Source: Terriglobia bacterium (GTDB taxonomy: Bacteria > Acidobacteriota > Terriglobia > Versatilivoradales > Versatilivoraceae). Taken from it: a DNA stretch of 64,000 nucleotides. The stretch lies in the NCBI GenBank assembly GCA_022452285.1, contig JAKUNG010000001.1:568548-632547 (forward strand), in the 5' to 3' direction. The translations under genes were made by a program, and so were the position numbers. Positions 47,084 to 56,746 of this stretch are shown here, in pieces; position 1 is the first letter of the stretch, and each line of letters starts with the position of its first letter. The notes below the pieces were generated by a model, which worked only from the letters and a program-made list of their open reading frames with translations, did no database searches and was not told the DNA's origin.

Positions 47084-48348
47084 TGCTAAACCGAAGAACT
47101 TTTCTAGAAATGACGGTTGTCACAGGCATTGCTTCTCAGCTGGCTTGCTCTGATAAAAAAGATTCTAAAAAACGAAAGAAAATCGCCATTATAGCTTCAA
47201 TCTGGAGATATCTGTCTCATGCCCAACATATAGGAGATCGTTTTCTAGTTGGATACCCTAGTCAAGGCAAATGGCACCTTCCAAATATGGATGTAGTCTC
47301 CCTATATGTAGATCAGAAACCTGAAGGTGACCAAAGTGAGGACCGTTCCAAAGAATTTGGCTTTCAAGTTTATCCCACAGTTCAAGAAGCTTTGCGCTGT
47401 GGAACAAATCAAATAGCGGTCGATGCCGTCTTATTGATTATTGAACATGGAGACTATCCTCGTAACAATAAAGGACAAGTTCTCTATCCACGCTATGAAC
47501 TTTTCCAAAAAGTTGTTGAGGTTTTTGAACAGGATGGTCGTTCCGTTCCAGTTTTCAATGATAAACATCTGTCATATGAAACATCAAAGGCAAAGAAGAT
47601 GGTCGAAGTCTCCAAAAAACTTCAATTCCCTATGCTAGCTGGATCATCACTGCCAGTGACTTGGAGAGTGCCCTCTATTGAATTGCCATTGGACAGTGTT
47701 ATTGAGGAAGCACTCATGGTCGGAGTTGGATCTTCAGATGCCAGTGATTACCATGCCCTCGAAGCTCTGCAATGCATGGTGGAAAGACGCAAAGGAGGAG
47801 AATCTGGTATTAAATCGGTACAATTAATTCAGGGTGATGACGTCTGGAGAGCTGGTAAAGAGGGTCGTTGGTCTAAACAGTTACTTGAAGCAGCTCTGTC
47901 ACGTTCAAACAAACTTCTAGGAGATACCTTAATTGATGCTAGACCCCAAGATTTAGCTAATAACGGCCAGTTGCCAATACTCGTCAAGGAACCAGCAGCC
48001 TATTTTATTGAACACATAGATGGATTAAAATCTACTCTTCTTATGTTAAATGGTGCTGTTCAGGACCAAACATTTGCGGCTCGAGTTCAAGGGATGACAG
48101 AAACTCAATCTACACTATTTCAACTTCCTCCCAGGCCTAATGTGGCTTACTCTGCTTGCTTAGTGGAAAAAATAGAAGAAATGATTGAAACTGGAAAAGC
48201 TCCGTACCCCGTGGAAAGAACACTCATTGTAAGTGGTATTTTAGATCACTGTTTGGAATCAAAAATCAGAAAAAACAAAAAGCTTGAAACTCCTGAACTA
48301 AAAATTAGCTATCAACCCCCCAAAGAATCCCATTTCTGCAGAATGTAG
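47083..48348 (+). CDS. Uncharacterised protein, divergent Gfo/Idh/MocA-like (paralogue 2)
   Basis: A 421-residue paralogue of the preceding gene. A twin-arginine signal is present (NRRTFLEMTVVTGIASQLAC), with a cysteine where a lipoprotein would be cleaved. Shared landmarks are KIAIIASIWRYLSHAQHIGDRF, VDAVLLIIEHGDYP, PVFNDKHLSYE, LEALQCMVERRKGGESG, YPVERTLIVSG and the C-terminal LKISYQPPKESHF. Both copies keep His, Asp, Lys and Glu residues at the same places, so both are probably functional. AGGAGGAG precedes the ATG, which overlaps the previous stop (TAATG). The two may form a hetero-oligomer. Confidence 0.7.
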   Translation: MLNRRTFLEMTVVTGIASQLACSDKKDSKKRKKIAIIASIWRYLSHAQHIGDRFLVGYPSQGKWHLPNMDVVSLYVDQKPEGDQSEDRSKEFGFQVYPTVQEALRCGTNQIAVDAVLLIIEHGDYPRNNKGQVLYPRYELFQKVVEVFEQDGRSVPVFNDKHLSYETSKAKKMVEVSKKLQFPMLAGSSLPVTWRVPSIELPLDSVIEEALMVGVGSSDASDYHALEALQCMVERRKGGESGIKSVQLIQGDDVWRAGKEGRWSKQLLEAALSRSNKLLGDTLIDARPQDLANNGQLPILVKEPAAYFIEHIDGLKSTLLMLNGAVQDQTFAARVQGMTETQSTLFQLPPRPNVAYSACLVEKIEEMIETGKAPYPVERTLIVSGILDHCLESKIRKNKKLETPELKISYQPPKESHFCRM

Positions 48349-48416
48349 ATATCTACGGTTCACTAGTTAGTACTTTTTAAGGGACTCCAAGCTTGGAAAT
48401 TTAGGAACCAGTTGTC

Positions 48417-50126
48417 ATGGAACATACCCGGCGTAGCTTTTTAGGAACAAGTGCCTTAGGCGTAGCAACCATTAGTAAAACACTAACTAATCCTACCAAC
48501 AGCCTTAAGTCTAATCCAATCAACTCTTTGACATCCAAAAAATCTCCTACTCCACCTACTTACAGAATTATTTACAACTGGGATGGAGCACCCCATGATT
48601 ACTCAGAATTTCCACAATCTCTGGATCAGTTTTTGGAAAAGACCTATGCACCAATAAAAGACACTCAAGTTGGTGCCCATTTTTGGTGTATGGGAGAACA
48701 CGAGGCGAAGTGGCCATCAAAAACCATGGAATGGGTAGGACACTCTCAAGGTCGAGTATATAACTCGGTTCGATCCATGCGACATAACGAGGGCATCTAC
48801 ACGATGTTTAAGCGTGGTGAAAACCCTTATCAAGCTCTGGTTGAACGAGGACACCAACTGGGACTTGATGTTTATGCCTCAATTCGAATGAATGATAATC
48901 ACTTTAATGGATTGCAGCCTGAAAACATGCAGGAATCCCGAATGGAAGGATTAACAAAGTTGCGCAAGGACCATCCTGAATGGTGTCTCGGGCGACATCA
49001 GGCTCCAACATGGTTTGCTGCTTCTTGGAATTTTTCTGTTCCCCAAATAAGGGAGCATCGACTTCAACATGTATCTGAAGTTGCTGAATTAGCTGAATGG
49101 GATGGTATTGAATTAGATTGGCAGCGCCACGCTTTTCACTTGCCAATTAACGATGCATATCGTCTCCGATACACATTAACAGATATGCAACGAGCCTTAA
49201 GACAATTAACCAAAACCATCAGCCAAAAACGAGGAAAACCTCTGTACCTTGCAGTTCGAGTAGCAACCACATTAGAATCTTGTAATAAAATTGGGTACGA
49301 CCTAAAAACTTGGATCAAAGAAGGACTTTGTGACATGATCATCGCCGGAGGAGGTGCTGGAACAGATTATGGAATTGAGGTAGAAGCTTTCCAAAATTTA
49401 CTCAAAGGGTCAGGCATTCACTTTTATGCAGGATTTGATTCGGGATTTTGGGGTTCTCACCAAGGTCTTGATACTCCTAAGAAATGGGACCATGCCATGG
49501 TCAGAGGTGCTGCTAAAGCATACTGGGAAAGAGGAGCTGATGGTATGTACGTTTTTAATTGGCACGCTAACGAAAAAACACGTCGTCCTTTGCTTACAAC
49601 CATTGGTAGAAAAAAAACATTAAATCAGACTAATAAAGTTTATGCAGCGCTTCACCGACGCATTGGGGGTTGGCCTTTTAGTGAAGCCGCAGAAAAAGCC
49701 TGGGCTGGAGCAGATCTTCATGACCGAATCTATGGAGAAACTCCAGTAGAACTCTACCCTACTCTAACTGAAGAAGGACCCTCTTTTAATATAGGTGTTT
49801 ATGACAATGTCCGAAAAGAATCTCAGTTAGGTAATTTAGATAAAATCGAGCTGCAAATAGAATTCAAGAGCTATTCATCTAAAGATCGAGTTGAGGTACA
49901 GTTAGATCGAAAAATTTTAGGAAAACCTACAGTCCATAACGTTGCTAAGGATAACCCAGATAATCCATCAGATGTTTCAGAAAACAGCTGGTTGGTTTGG
50001 TCATTGGGTGCTGATCAAATAAACTGGGGACTCCACCAGATTCAGATTCGGCTTTTGCAACGTGATCTTCGAATTAAAGAAGTGCTTACTGTTAACCATG
50101 TTGAGATTCACCTAAAATACAAATAA
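48417..50126 (+). CDS. Tat-exported probable glycoside hydrolase-like TIM barrel
   Basis: A 569-residue protein with a twin-arginine signal (TRRSFLGTSALGVATI). A TIM-barrel-like core from about 45 to 430 has sugar-hydrolase character: LDVYASIRMNDNHF, EWDGIELDWQRHAFHLP (a typical catalytic-acid strand), LYLAVRVATT, GLCDMIIAGGGAG and ADGMYVFNWHAN. The last 140 residues appear to be a beta-rich accessory domain. It resembles DUF4015/GH10-like and related families, but I cannot place it in one. It follows the paralogue pair by 68 bases. Confidence 0.65.
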   Translation: MEHTRRSFLGTSALGVATISKTLTNPTNSLKSNPINSLTSKKSPTPPTYRIIYNWDGAPHDYSEFPQSLDQFLEKTYAPIKDTQVGAHFWCMGEHEAKWPSKTMEWVGHSQGRVYNSVRSMRHNEGIYTMFKRGENPYQALVERGHQLGLDVYASIRMNDNHFNGLQPENMQESRMEGLTKLRKDHPEWCLGRHQAPTWFAASWNFSVPQIREHRLQHVSEVAELAEWDGIELDWQRHAFHLPINDAYRLRYTLTDMQRALRQLTKTISQKRGKPLYLAVRVATTLESCNKIGYDLKTWIKEGLCDMIIAGGGAGTDYGIEVEAFQNLLKGSGIHFYAGFDSGFWGSHQGLDTPKKWDHAMVRGAAKAYWERGADGMYVFNWHANEKTRRPLLTTIGRKKTLNQTNKVYAALHRRIGGWPFSEAAEKAWAGADLHDRIYGETPVELYPTLTEEGPSFNIGVYDNVRKESQLGNLDKIELQIEFKSYSSKDRVEVQLDRKILGKPTVHNVAKDNPDNPSDVSENSWLVWSLGADQINWGLHQIQIRLLQRDLRIKEVLTVNHVEIHLKYK

Positions 50127-50246
50127 CATAAATTGGATTGAATAAGTTCGAACAAAATTTAAAATTTACCAAATTAGTCATTAAGAAAAAGGTTTTGATT
50201 TAACATATTGTAATCTTTAATTTCAATGAAATAAGGAGTTTTCACT

Positions 50247-52148
50247 ATGAAGTTAGCAAATCGAGGCTTAAAATCATTTGCTTTACTAGTAAGCGGAGCT
50301 GTACTTTTTGTTTTTACTAGTTGTTCCACTCAACCCCCGTGGAAAGGTCTAAATGAAAAAGTCATAAACGAGCATAAGATTCAAGGACGTGAACGTCAAA
50401 TTCCTCACACAGAGGTTATACCTAGCCTGGACCCTGGCAAGGTCTATTCTTCCAAAGAATTACCATCAATTAAAATTGCTGAGGGTGTTAAAGCTACAGT
50501 ATCCTGGGGAGAGGGTGCATTATTAGAGCTTCTTGAAATGAAACCTGGCAGCACTTATCCAGAGCAATCACTAAATGAAGAACTCATAACAGTAGTTCAA
50601 GAAGGTTCAGCAACCTGTGTTGTTGGAGAAGAAACTTTTGAATTAAAAAAGGATAATATCCTTTACCTGACTCCAGGTAGCAAGCGTTCTATTAAAGCAG
50701 GGGAAAAAGGATTTAAGGCTCTTGAAATATTTTCTCCTGTAAGGCTTGATCATCTTAGTTTAGCCGGGAAAAAACAGTCGGAAAATGCCAGAATATCTTT
50801 CCCTGATCAAGGTGTGACCCCATCTATTAAACCTAATAAAATATACAATTTGAATGAAGTCCAGTGGACCGCCTTAACGCCACCAGACAAGGAAAAAACT
50901 TATAAGCGAAGCGCTGCCCTTTCCCGACTAATCTGGGGTAAGAATGCAATGTTAAGTTTTGTTCGCATGGACCCTAAATCCAATTTTCCACTTCATATTC
51001 ACCCTGAGGATCAATTAATGATTACATTACGGGGATCTTTAGATGCTGGAATTATGGATGATAGAGTTCCACTTAATGGTAAAGAACAACACATTAATTT
51101 ATATCCGAGTAATATGGTTCACTCCGGCCATATGGGAGAACATGGAGCTGATGCTTTAGATGTCTTCTGGCCAGTCAGACCTGACTATATTTCATATGCC
51201 GAGAAACAAACTAATCTATATGACCAAGTTGTTGGTCCGGGTATCAAACCTATTAAATTGGCAGAAGGTTTCACTTTCACCGAGGGGCCAACATGGTTAA
51301 AGGGGAATCTTTATTTTTCAGATATGCACTTTAGGGCTGATTGGTCCAGTGATGTGAGAAAAAGTCGCACTATCCGCATGTCTCCTGATGGTAAATGGAA
51401 AGCTATACGCAAGGGGATGCAGACTAATGGAACCATAGCCTCAAAGCGAGGCAATCTTTTGGTTTGCGACATGTTTGGTCACCGCGTGGTTGAAATGAGC
51501 CCAAGAACTGGCAGAATCCTCAGAACAGTGTTGTCAAAAGTGGACGGTACCAGAATTGATGGACCAAATGATCTGGTTATGGATCTCAAAGGTGGTATCT
51601 ATGTTACCGACCCTCAGTTCATCCTAGACAAAAAGAAAATGCCTGGGACTCAAGTTTATTACGTAGATTCCCACCGAAAAAGTAAAGTTGTTATACCAGC
51701 AGGTGAATATGCCATGCCAAATGGAGTGGAAATTTCTCCAGACGGAAAAACATTGTATGTCAATAATACCTGGAAACAACCTGGAGGAAATTTCGTTTAT
51801 GCTTATGATATCAAAGAGGATGGATCTCTTACGAATAAACGTAAGTTTGCCATGTTGAATTTAACATCTGAGGTACTGGATGCCAAAGAACCGACAGATC
51901 GAGTTAATTCACAGGCCGACGGTATGGCCGTTGACATGGATGGGCGTCTTTACGTGGCTACCCTTTCCGGCGCTCAGATTTTTGATGCAACCGGAGTGTA
52001 TGTTGGAACAATTTGGTGTGAACAATTTCCTGTAAGTCTCACCTTCGGAGGCAAAAATAATGATGTCCTCTATATGGTAGGGCAATCGTCAGTTTGGTCC
52101 ATTCAAACTAAAGTTAAGGGTTTTAGAGTTCCAGAAGGGATGAATTAG
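50247..52148 (+). CDS. Lipoprotein with two cupin domains and an SMP-30 propeller
   Basis: A 633-residue protein that looks like a three-part fusion. Residues 1-27 form a lipoprotein-type signal ending at FTSC. Cupin 1 (about 70-165) has lost the metal-binding histidines (STYPEQSLNEE). Cupin 2 (about 225-315) keeps them (PLHIHPEDQLM and MVHSGHMGEHG). From about 330 an SMP-30/gluconolactonase propeller follows, with FTEGPTWLKGNLYFSDMHF, IDGPNDLVMDLKGGIYVTDP, MPNGVEISPDGKTLYVNN and VNSQADGMAVDMDGRLYVA. Probably an exported sugar lactonase. AAGGAG precedes ATG. Confidence 0.85.
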   Translation: MKLANRGLKSFALLVSGAVLFVFTSCSTQPPWKGLNEKVINEHKIQGRERQIPHTEVIPSLDPGKVYSSKELPSIKIAEGVKATVSWGEGALLELLEMKPGSTYPEQSLNEELITVVQEGSATCVVGEETFELKKDNILYLTPGSKRSIKAGEKGFKALEIFSPVRLDHLSLAGKKQSENARISFPDQGVTPSIKPNKIYNLNEVQWTALTPPDKEKTYKRSAALSRLIWGKNAMLSFVRMDPKSNFPLHIHPEDQLMITLRGSLDAGIMDDRVPLNGKEQHINLYPSNMVHSGHMGEHGADALDVFWPVRPDYISYAEKQTNLYDQVVGPGIKPIKLAEGFTFTEGPTWLKGNLYFSDMHFRADWSSDVRKSRTIRMSPDGKWKAIRKGMQTNGTIASKRGNLLVCDMFGHRVVEMSPRTGRILRTVLSKVDGTRIDGPNDLVMDLKGGIYVTDPQFILDKKKMPGTQVYYVDSHRKSKVVIPAGEYAMPNGVEISPDGKTLYVNNTWKQPGGNFVYAYDIKEDGSLTNKRKFAMLNLTSEVLDAKEPTDRVNSQADGMAVDMDGRLYVATLSGAQIFDATGVYVGTIWCEQFPVSLTFGGKNNDVLYMVGQSSVWSIQTKVKGFRVPEGMN

Positions 52149-52210
52149 TTTTTCAATTGTCCCTTACCTTATGGTGAGTTCTGAAACTTGAAGTTATTTA
52201 TTGTGTGAGC

Positions 52211-52259
52211 AGTTCCCATCTCTGATAAAGGTTCCATACAGTCTTTTGAGATGGGAACT
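52211..52259 (+). repeat. Perfect 12-bp inverted repeat between two operon genes
   Basis: AGTTCCCATCTC (52211-52222) and GAGATGGGAACT (52248-52259) are exact complements around a 25-base loop. It lies in the 224-base gap between the cupin-SMP-30 gene and the aldolase gene, on the transcribed strand. There is no T-run after it, so it is more likely an operator, a stabilising 3' end or a processing hairpin than a terminator. Confidence 0.7.
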
Positions 52260-52372
52260 AAGCTATTCCAGATCTTTTAAAGAAAACTACAGAAACGAAC
52301 TTCCCGTTCATAGTTCAAAAGGCTCCGCGGTTTTAGTCCCTTTCAAAAACTTGATCAAAGGAATCTTATTAA

Positions 52373-53131
52373 ATGACAAATAAAATTAAGAATCTTCTCA
52401 AAGACAATAAACCTGTATTTTCCTGTACCATCCGAACGCCCCATCCTAACCTCGCTGAGATTGCAGGTTTAGCTGGCTATGAATGCATCATGCTTGACGG
52501 AGAGCATGGCACAGTAAGTAGTGATACTTTAGATGCTATGATTCTAGCTGTAAAAGCGACTGGAGCAACGTCTATTTTTCGAGCACCTGGAGTTGATCGA
52601 ACACTAGTTAAACAGGCTTTGGATCATGGAGCTGGAGGGATTCTTTTCCCCCACATTCGTACAGTCGAGGATGCTAAAACAGCAGTTTCTCTTTGTAAGT
52701 ATCCTCCGCAAGGCAAGCGCGGAGCCGGGCCCGGAAGACCCATTCAATATGGTATGGGCGATGCACGGGCTTATCTTAATGAAGCTAATGAACAGGTAAT
52801 TGTAGCCCTAATGCTAGAGGAACCAGATGCAGTTGAAAACTTAGAAGCTATTGCTGAAATTCCTGGTATTGATATCTTTAACATGGGACCTTGGGACCTT
52901 TCCACGGCCTATGGTCATCCTATTGAAGAAAAACACCCTTTAGTCATGAAGGCCTTTGAAAAAGCTTTAGAAATTGGTAAGAAACACGGTATTCATGTCG
53001 GTGTTTCCCCAGCAGATGCTGAAGATGTCAAGATGTTTTACAATAAAGGAGCTCGTTTTTTTGAATCTGTAGGTCTAGAGGGCCTTCTGATCAATGAGCT
53101 TTCCAATTTTCGCAAAGACTGTGAACCCTAA
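52373..53131 (+). CDS. HpcH/HpaI-family 2-keto-3-deoxy-sugar-acid aldolase
   Basis: A 252-residue class II (metal-dependent) aldolase that splits a 2-keto-3-deoxy acid to pyruvate and an aldehyde, or runs in reverse. The signature LDGEHGTVSSDTLDAM, VKQALDHGAGGILFPHIRTVEDA and IFNMGPWDLSTAYG are conserved, including the metal-binding Glu and Asp. AGGAA lies before ATG. The usual substrates are 4-hydroxy-2-oxoheptanedioate or 2-keto-3-deoxy-L-rhamnonate, and this member cannot be separated between them. It fits a sugar-acid breakdown pathway with the surrounding genes. Confidence 0.9.
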   Translation: MTNKIKNLLKDNKPVFSCTIRTPHPNLAEIAGLAGYECIMLDGEHGTVSSDTLDAMILAVKATGATSIFRAPGVDRTLVKQALDHGAGGILFPHIRTVEDAKTAVSLCKYPPQGKRGAGPGRPIQYGMGDARAYLNEANEQVIVALMLEEPDAVENLEAIAEIPGIDIFNMGPWDLSTAYGHPIEEKHPLVMKAFEKALEIGKKHGIHVGVSPADAEDVKMFYNKGARFFESVGLEGLLINELSNFRKDCEP

Positions 53132-53357
53132 GAATTCACTTGACTCGTTTAGGAAGAGAACAACTTCATAAATTTTTCAATTGCAAGATTGTTTACTTCC
53201 AAAACTGAAACATAAAAGCTTGATCTCTTGTTCAATTTCTGGATACCTGCTTCTATCTGCACTGTAATCAGACAAAGCCCTAGATAGCCAAGAGAATTCT
53301 TTTAATCGTGCCAGAGTACAATTTGCCTAACTTAACAAAGAAAATGGATCTAACTTA

Positions 53358-55748
53358 ATGAACAAGAATAGGCTGAGGGTATTTGTTAAACGTGTATTCA
53401 CACACTACTTATTCATAGGTATCTGTAGCATGATAATGACTTGCTTGACTGAAGCGTCAGTTAGCGCTGCCTTACTGAAGAAACAACCTGTCACTTGTTC
53501 TATTGTCTCATCTGAAAAAGCTCCTGCTTTAGAAAAATTTGCTGTTAATGAGCTTCGTCATTATCTGGGGGAACTCTACTCTGTTCAAGCAAAACTAACT
53601 GAGCACTTCCATGCAGAAGCAACTTTAAACATTGTTGTCGGCAGTCCCACAACCAATCCAGCTTTTAGTGATATTAAATCCAATTTTTCCTGGCCTAGAC
53701 TTACCGAACAAGGCATTGTTCTTCAAGTTATTCAAGTAGAGAATAAATCAGTACTCATTATCGGTGGTGGAAGTGCAGCAGCAACTTTGTGGGCAGTCTA
53801 TGACTTTGTAAAGCGCTCTGGCGTACGATTCTTGTTGGAAAAGGATATTTTTCCAGAAACTCCTTCTAAGTTCCCCCCTGACAATTTAAAAGTTGTCGAG
53901 GAACCCCGTTTTCAATTTCGTTCTTATCGTGCCATCAATAACCTAGCTACCTCACTGATTTTTTATGGGATGAAAGACTATCGACATTTAATCGACCAAT
54001 TAGCCAAAATGAAGTTCAATGTTCTTTACGTTCAAATTTACCCTCACCAACCTTTCGTTCACTATCAAATGAGAGAACAACCTAAAGAAACTGGAGTATT
54101 GCACTACGGTTGGAAGGTTCCAATTCATAAAGAAACTATTGGAAGACATCTATTTCATGGAAGTACTGAATTATCAAATCCTGAGCTTGCTTCAGCCCAA
54201 AACTACCAAGAAAGGGTAAGAGCTGCCCAGAAACTACTGCATGAGCTTTTTGCTTATGCTAAACGACGAGGAATGCAGACTGGTTTGCACTTTAGAATTA
54301 ATCAATTCACTAATGAATTTAACTGGAAACTTCCTCAATGGTCGGATCGAAAATATATTCCCGAAGAAAAAATTAAGGGATCGCGTAATGCAAGACTTGG
54401 AATTTCAGAATATGCTGTTGACCAAACAGCCTTCCCTTACATGACTCCAGATAACCCAGCGGTAGTGGAACTTAATAAAACCATTATTCAAGCCCACGTC
54501 AATACCTACCCAGAAGCTGATTTTTATGGACTCACTCAACCTGAACTACCAGGGGGGGGTGAAAAGTATCAGACAATTTGGTCTCGTCTTAACAAAAAAT
54601 ACCAACTTGAACCAGAGTTTAATTTAGAACAAATGTTAAATTCTGCCAGAACCAATACTCTGGATGTTGGCGTTAGAAAGGGTGATAGACCGATCGAAGA
54701 ACTTAAAGGAGCTCTGGCCAACGCCGATATTCTCGACAAACTTTTAAACGAGGATCAAATTCTCCAAAAAACAGGTAACCCAAATGCAACTGTTGTGATT
54801 AGCCCCTTCAGCGATGAATTTTATCCAGTAATTCCTAAGATCTTTAATGATCAAGTCATGATGATGGTACCAATGGATTATCTTACTTCACTTGCTGCAG
54901 AACGAACCGAAATACTTTCTTTTGCTGCTAATACAACAATGAAAGTGGCCACTCTTGCCACCTTGGCTGATGACAATATTGGCATCCTTCCTCAACTTCC
55001 GCTACAACCACTTCATCGCATTTTTCAGGCCATGGACAAGTACAAAGTCTTTGGATTTTTTGGAAGACAGTTCCTAGTTACTAAACTTGAAGCAGGAACA
55101 GCTTATTTAGCTGAAGCTTCTTGGTCATCATCTACCACGCCAGAGTCTGTTTATCGAGACCAAGTTAAGCACGTATGCGGTGAGGCTGCTGTCTCTGAAA
55201 TGCTCGCTGTTTATCGACTTTTGGAAAAGGCTACCCTTGTAGGAGATAAAGTTGCTATGGGTTTTCTATTTCCAGTTACAAACATGATGCGAAAACATTG
55301 GCACAGCGACTCAGGTCCAGTAGCTGGTTGGGATGAATTACGATCCTACTATCTAAATGCCATTCCAATAGTTGAATCTGCTCTAAACAAGAGCCGCCCT
55401 GAAGGAAAATCTTATGTCCGACAACTCCTTGGTCAATTAAAATTTGGAACAAACTATATTGCAGCCGTGCAGGAAGTCCGACGTGCCCGACTCAGTTATG
55501 AAAATTCTAAGCAAGCTAAAATCGATAAGAAGGCCCGTGAATTTGAGAAAAGTATAGAGGATACTAAGCAACGATTAGAAACTGCCTTAAAACTATTAAA
55601 ATTGTCCATCGAAGATTGGGCAGTAGTAGTGCGAGATCCCTCCGATTTAGGAGCTCTTGGTGTACTTAACTATTTTTGCTATGACTACCTTAAAGCAGTA
55701 GCTTTAGACATCGCTCTGGAATCTGGACACTGGAGTATTCGATTTTGA
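53358..55748 (+). CDS. Exported alpha-glucuronidase-like protein
   Basis: A 796-residue protein with a signal peptide (about 1-35). Residues 45-170 have the N-terminal domain of GH67/GH115-type alpha-glucuronidases (SEKAPALEKFAVNELRHYLGELY, LNIVVGSPTTNPAF, GGSAAATLWAVYDFVKRSGVRFLLEKDIFPE). A barrel follows from about 190 (MKFNVLYVQIY), with VVISPFSDEFYP near 480. The last 200 residues are helical. I cannot confirm the catalytic residues, so substrate and activity are unproven. It precedes the nitrilase-like gene by 18 bases and is probably co-transcribed with it. Confidence 0.75.
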   Translation: MNKNRLRVFVKRVFTHYLFIGICSMIMTCLTEASVSAALLKKQPVTCSIVSSEKAPALEKFAVNELRHYLGELYSVQAKLTEHFHAEATLNIVVGSPTTNPAFSDIKSNFSWPRLTEQGIVLQVIQVENKSVLIIGGGSAAATLWAVYDFVKRSGVRFLLEKDIFPETPSKFPPDNLKVVEEPRFQFRSYRAINNLATSLIFYGMKDYRHLIDQLAKMKFNVLYVQIYPHQPFVHYQMREQPKETGVLHYGWKVPIHKETIGRHLFHGSTELSNPELASAQNYQERVRAAQKLLHELFAYAKRRGMQTGLHFRINQFTNEFNWKLPQWSDRKYIPEEKIKGSRNARLGISEYAVDQTAFPYMTPDNPAVVELNKTIIQAHVNTYPEADFYGLTQPELPGGGEKYQTIWSRLNKKYQLEPEFNLEQMLNSARTNTLDVGVRKGDRPIEELKGALANADILDKLLNEDQILQKTGNPNATVVISPFSDEFYPVIPKIFNDQVMMMVPMDYLTSLAAERTEILSFAANTTMKVATLATLADDNIGILPQLPLQPLHRIFQAMDKYKVFGFFGRQFLVTKLEAGTAYLAEASWSSSTTPESVYRDQVKHVCGEAAVSEMLAVYRLLEKATLVGDKVAMGFLFPVTNMMRKHWHSDSGPVAGWDELRSYYLNAIPIVESALNKSRPEGKSYVRQLLGQLKFGTNYIAAVQEVRRARLSYENSKQAKIDKKAREFEKSIEDTKQRLETALKLLKLSIEDWAVVVRDPSDLGALGVLNYFCYDYLKAVALDIALESGHWSIRF

Positions 55749-55766
55749 AAAAAGGAGATAGAACTT

Positions 55767-56657
55767 TTGCAAACAATACGAGTAGCAGGTGTCCAAATGA
55801 ACGGTTATCTTGGACAGGTCGACCAAAATCTGAATGAAGTTGAAAATTGGGTAAAAAAGGCTGCTAATCAGGGTGTTGAGTTAGTGCTCTTTCCTGAGTT
55901 GGCTATTCATGGCCATTGGATGGCTGAGGAATGTTGGTCAGTAGCTGAACAGGTACCAGGAGGACCCATATGCGTTCGGCTAGAAAAAATAGCTCGAGAT
56001 TATAACGTTGTCATTTCAGTTGGATTGTCAGAGAAAGAAAACGACTTAATTTTCAACTGTCAAGTTTTGGTTGGTCCAAAAGGTTATATCGGAAAATCTC
56101 GCAAGATACATATGTCTGAAGACGAAGGCCTTATGTATGTGGGTGGTAATGCCATGCCAGTTTATGATATTGGAAAGTGCAGAGTAGGTACTATCATCTG
56201 TTACGATGCTCTTTATCCAGAGGTGGGTCGAGTTTTATCACTCAATGGAGCTGAAGTATTCCTTATGGCTAGTGCTGGACGAAGTGGCCCCTGGAACGAA
56301 AAAACAGAAGAGACGGTAGCTCTTAAAGCGAAGGAACAGTTAAGTTCTTATCGTTTTCGCTGTATTGAAAATGGAGTGTTTGCAGTAATAACTAATCAGG
56401 CAGGCATGTCTGGTACTGTAGATTTTTATCGTCCAGAATATAGGCGACAGCCTTATCATGCAGGTGGAACTCTAATTTTTGGTCCGGATGGAGAGCTTCT
56501 GGCACAGTCACAAACTAAAAAAATTGAACCCGACATGGCAGTTGCAGATCTAACAGTGGAGCGCATGGCTAAGGCACGGGGAAATACCAACTTTACATTA
56601 CGTAAACGCCGACCTGAGCTATATCAAGATCTAACCAAACCTGTAACAGAAAAATAA
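55767..56657 (+). CDS. Carbon-nitrogen hydrolase (nitrilase superfamily)
   Basis: A 296-residue amidase-type enzyme that hydrolyses a C-N bond through a thioester on cysteine. The triad is complete: Glu44 (LFPELAIHG), Lys113 (GKSRKIHMS) and Cys145 (GTIICYDALYPE). No signal is present, so it acts in the cytoplasm. It is in the branch with N-carbamoyl-amino-acid and omega-amidase relatives; no substrate can be set. It begins with TTG, nine bases after AGGAG; no ATG near the start keeps the family N-terminus. It follows the glucuronidase-like gene closely. Confidence 0.9.
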   Translation: MQTIRVAGVQMNGYLGQVDQNLNEVENWVKKAANQGVELVLFPELAIHGHWMAEECWSVAEQVPGGPICVRLEKIARDYNVVISVGLSEKENDLIFNCQVLVGPKGYIGKSRKIHMSEDEGLMYVGGNAMPVYDIGKCRVGTIICYDALYPEVGRVLSLNGAEVFLMASAGRSGPWNEKTEETVALKAKEQLSSYRFRCIENGVFAVITNQAGMSGTVDFYRPEYRRQPYHAGGTLIFGPDGELLAQSQTKKIEPDMAVADLTVERMAKARGNTNFTLRKRRPELYQDLTKPVTEK

Positions 56658-56746
56658 ATCATTGTTAGACCTCGAAAAATTTTAGTTTACAGAAACTTAG
56701 ATAACCCATTTAAGCTTACGGATTCATCTTTAGATTGACCTTATAC

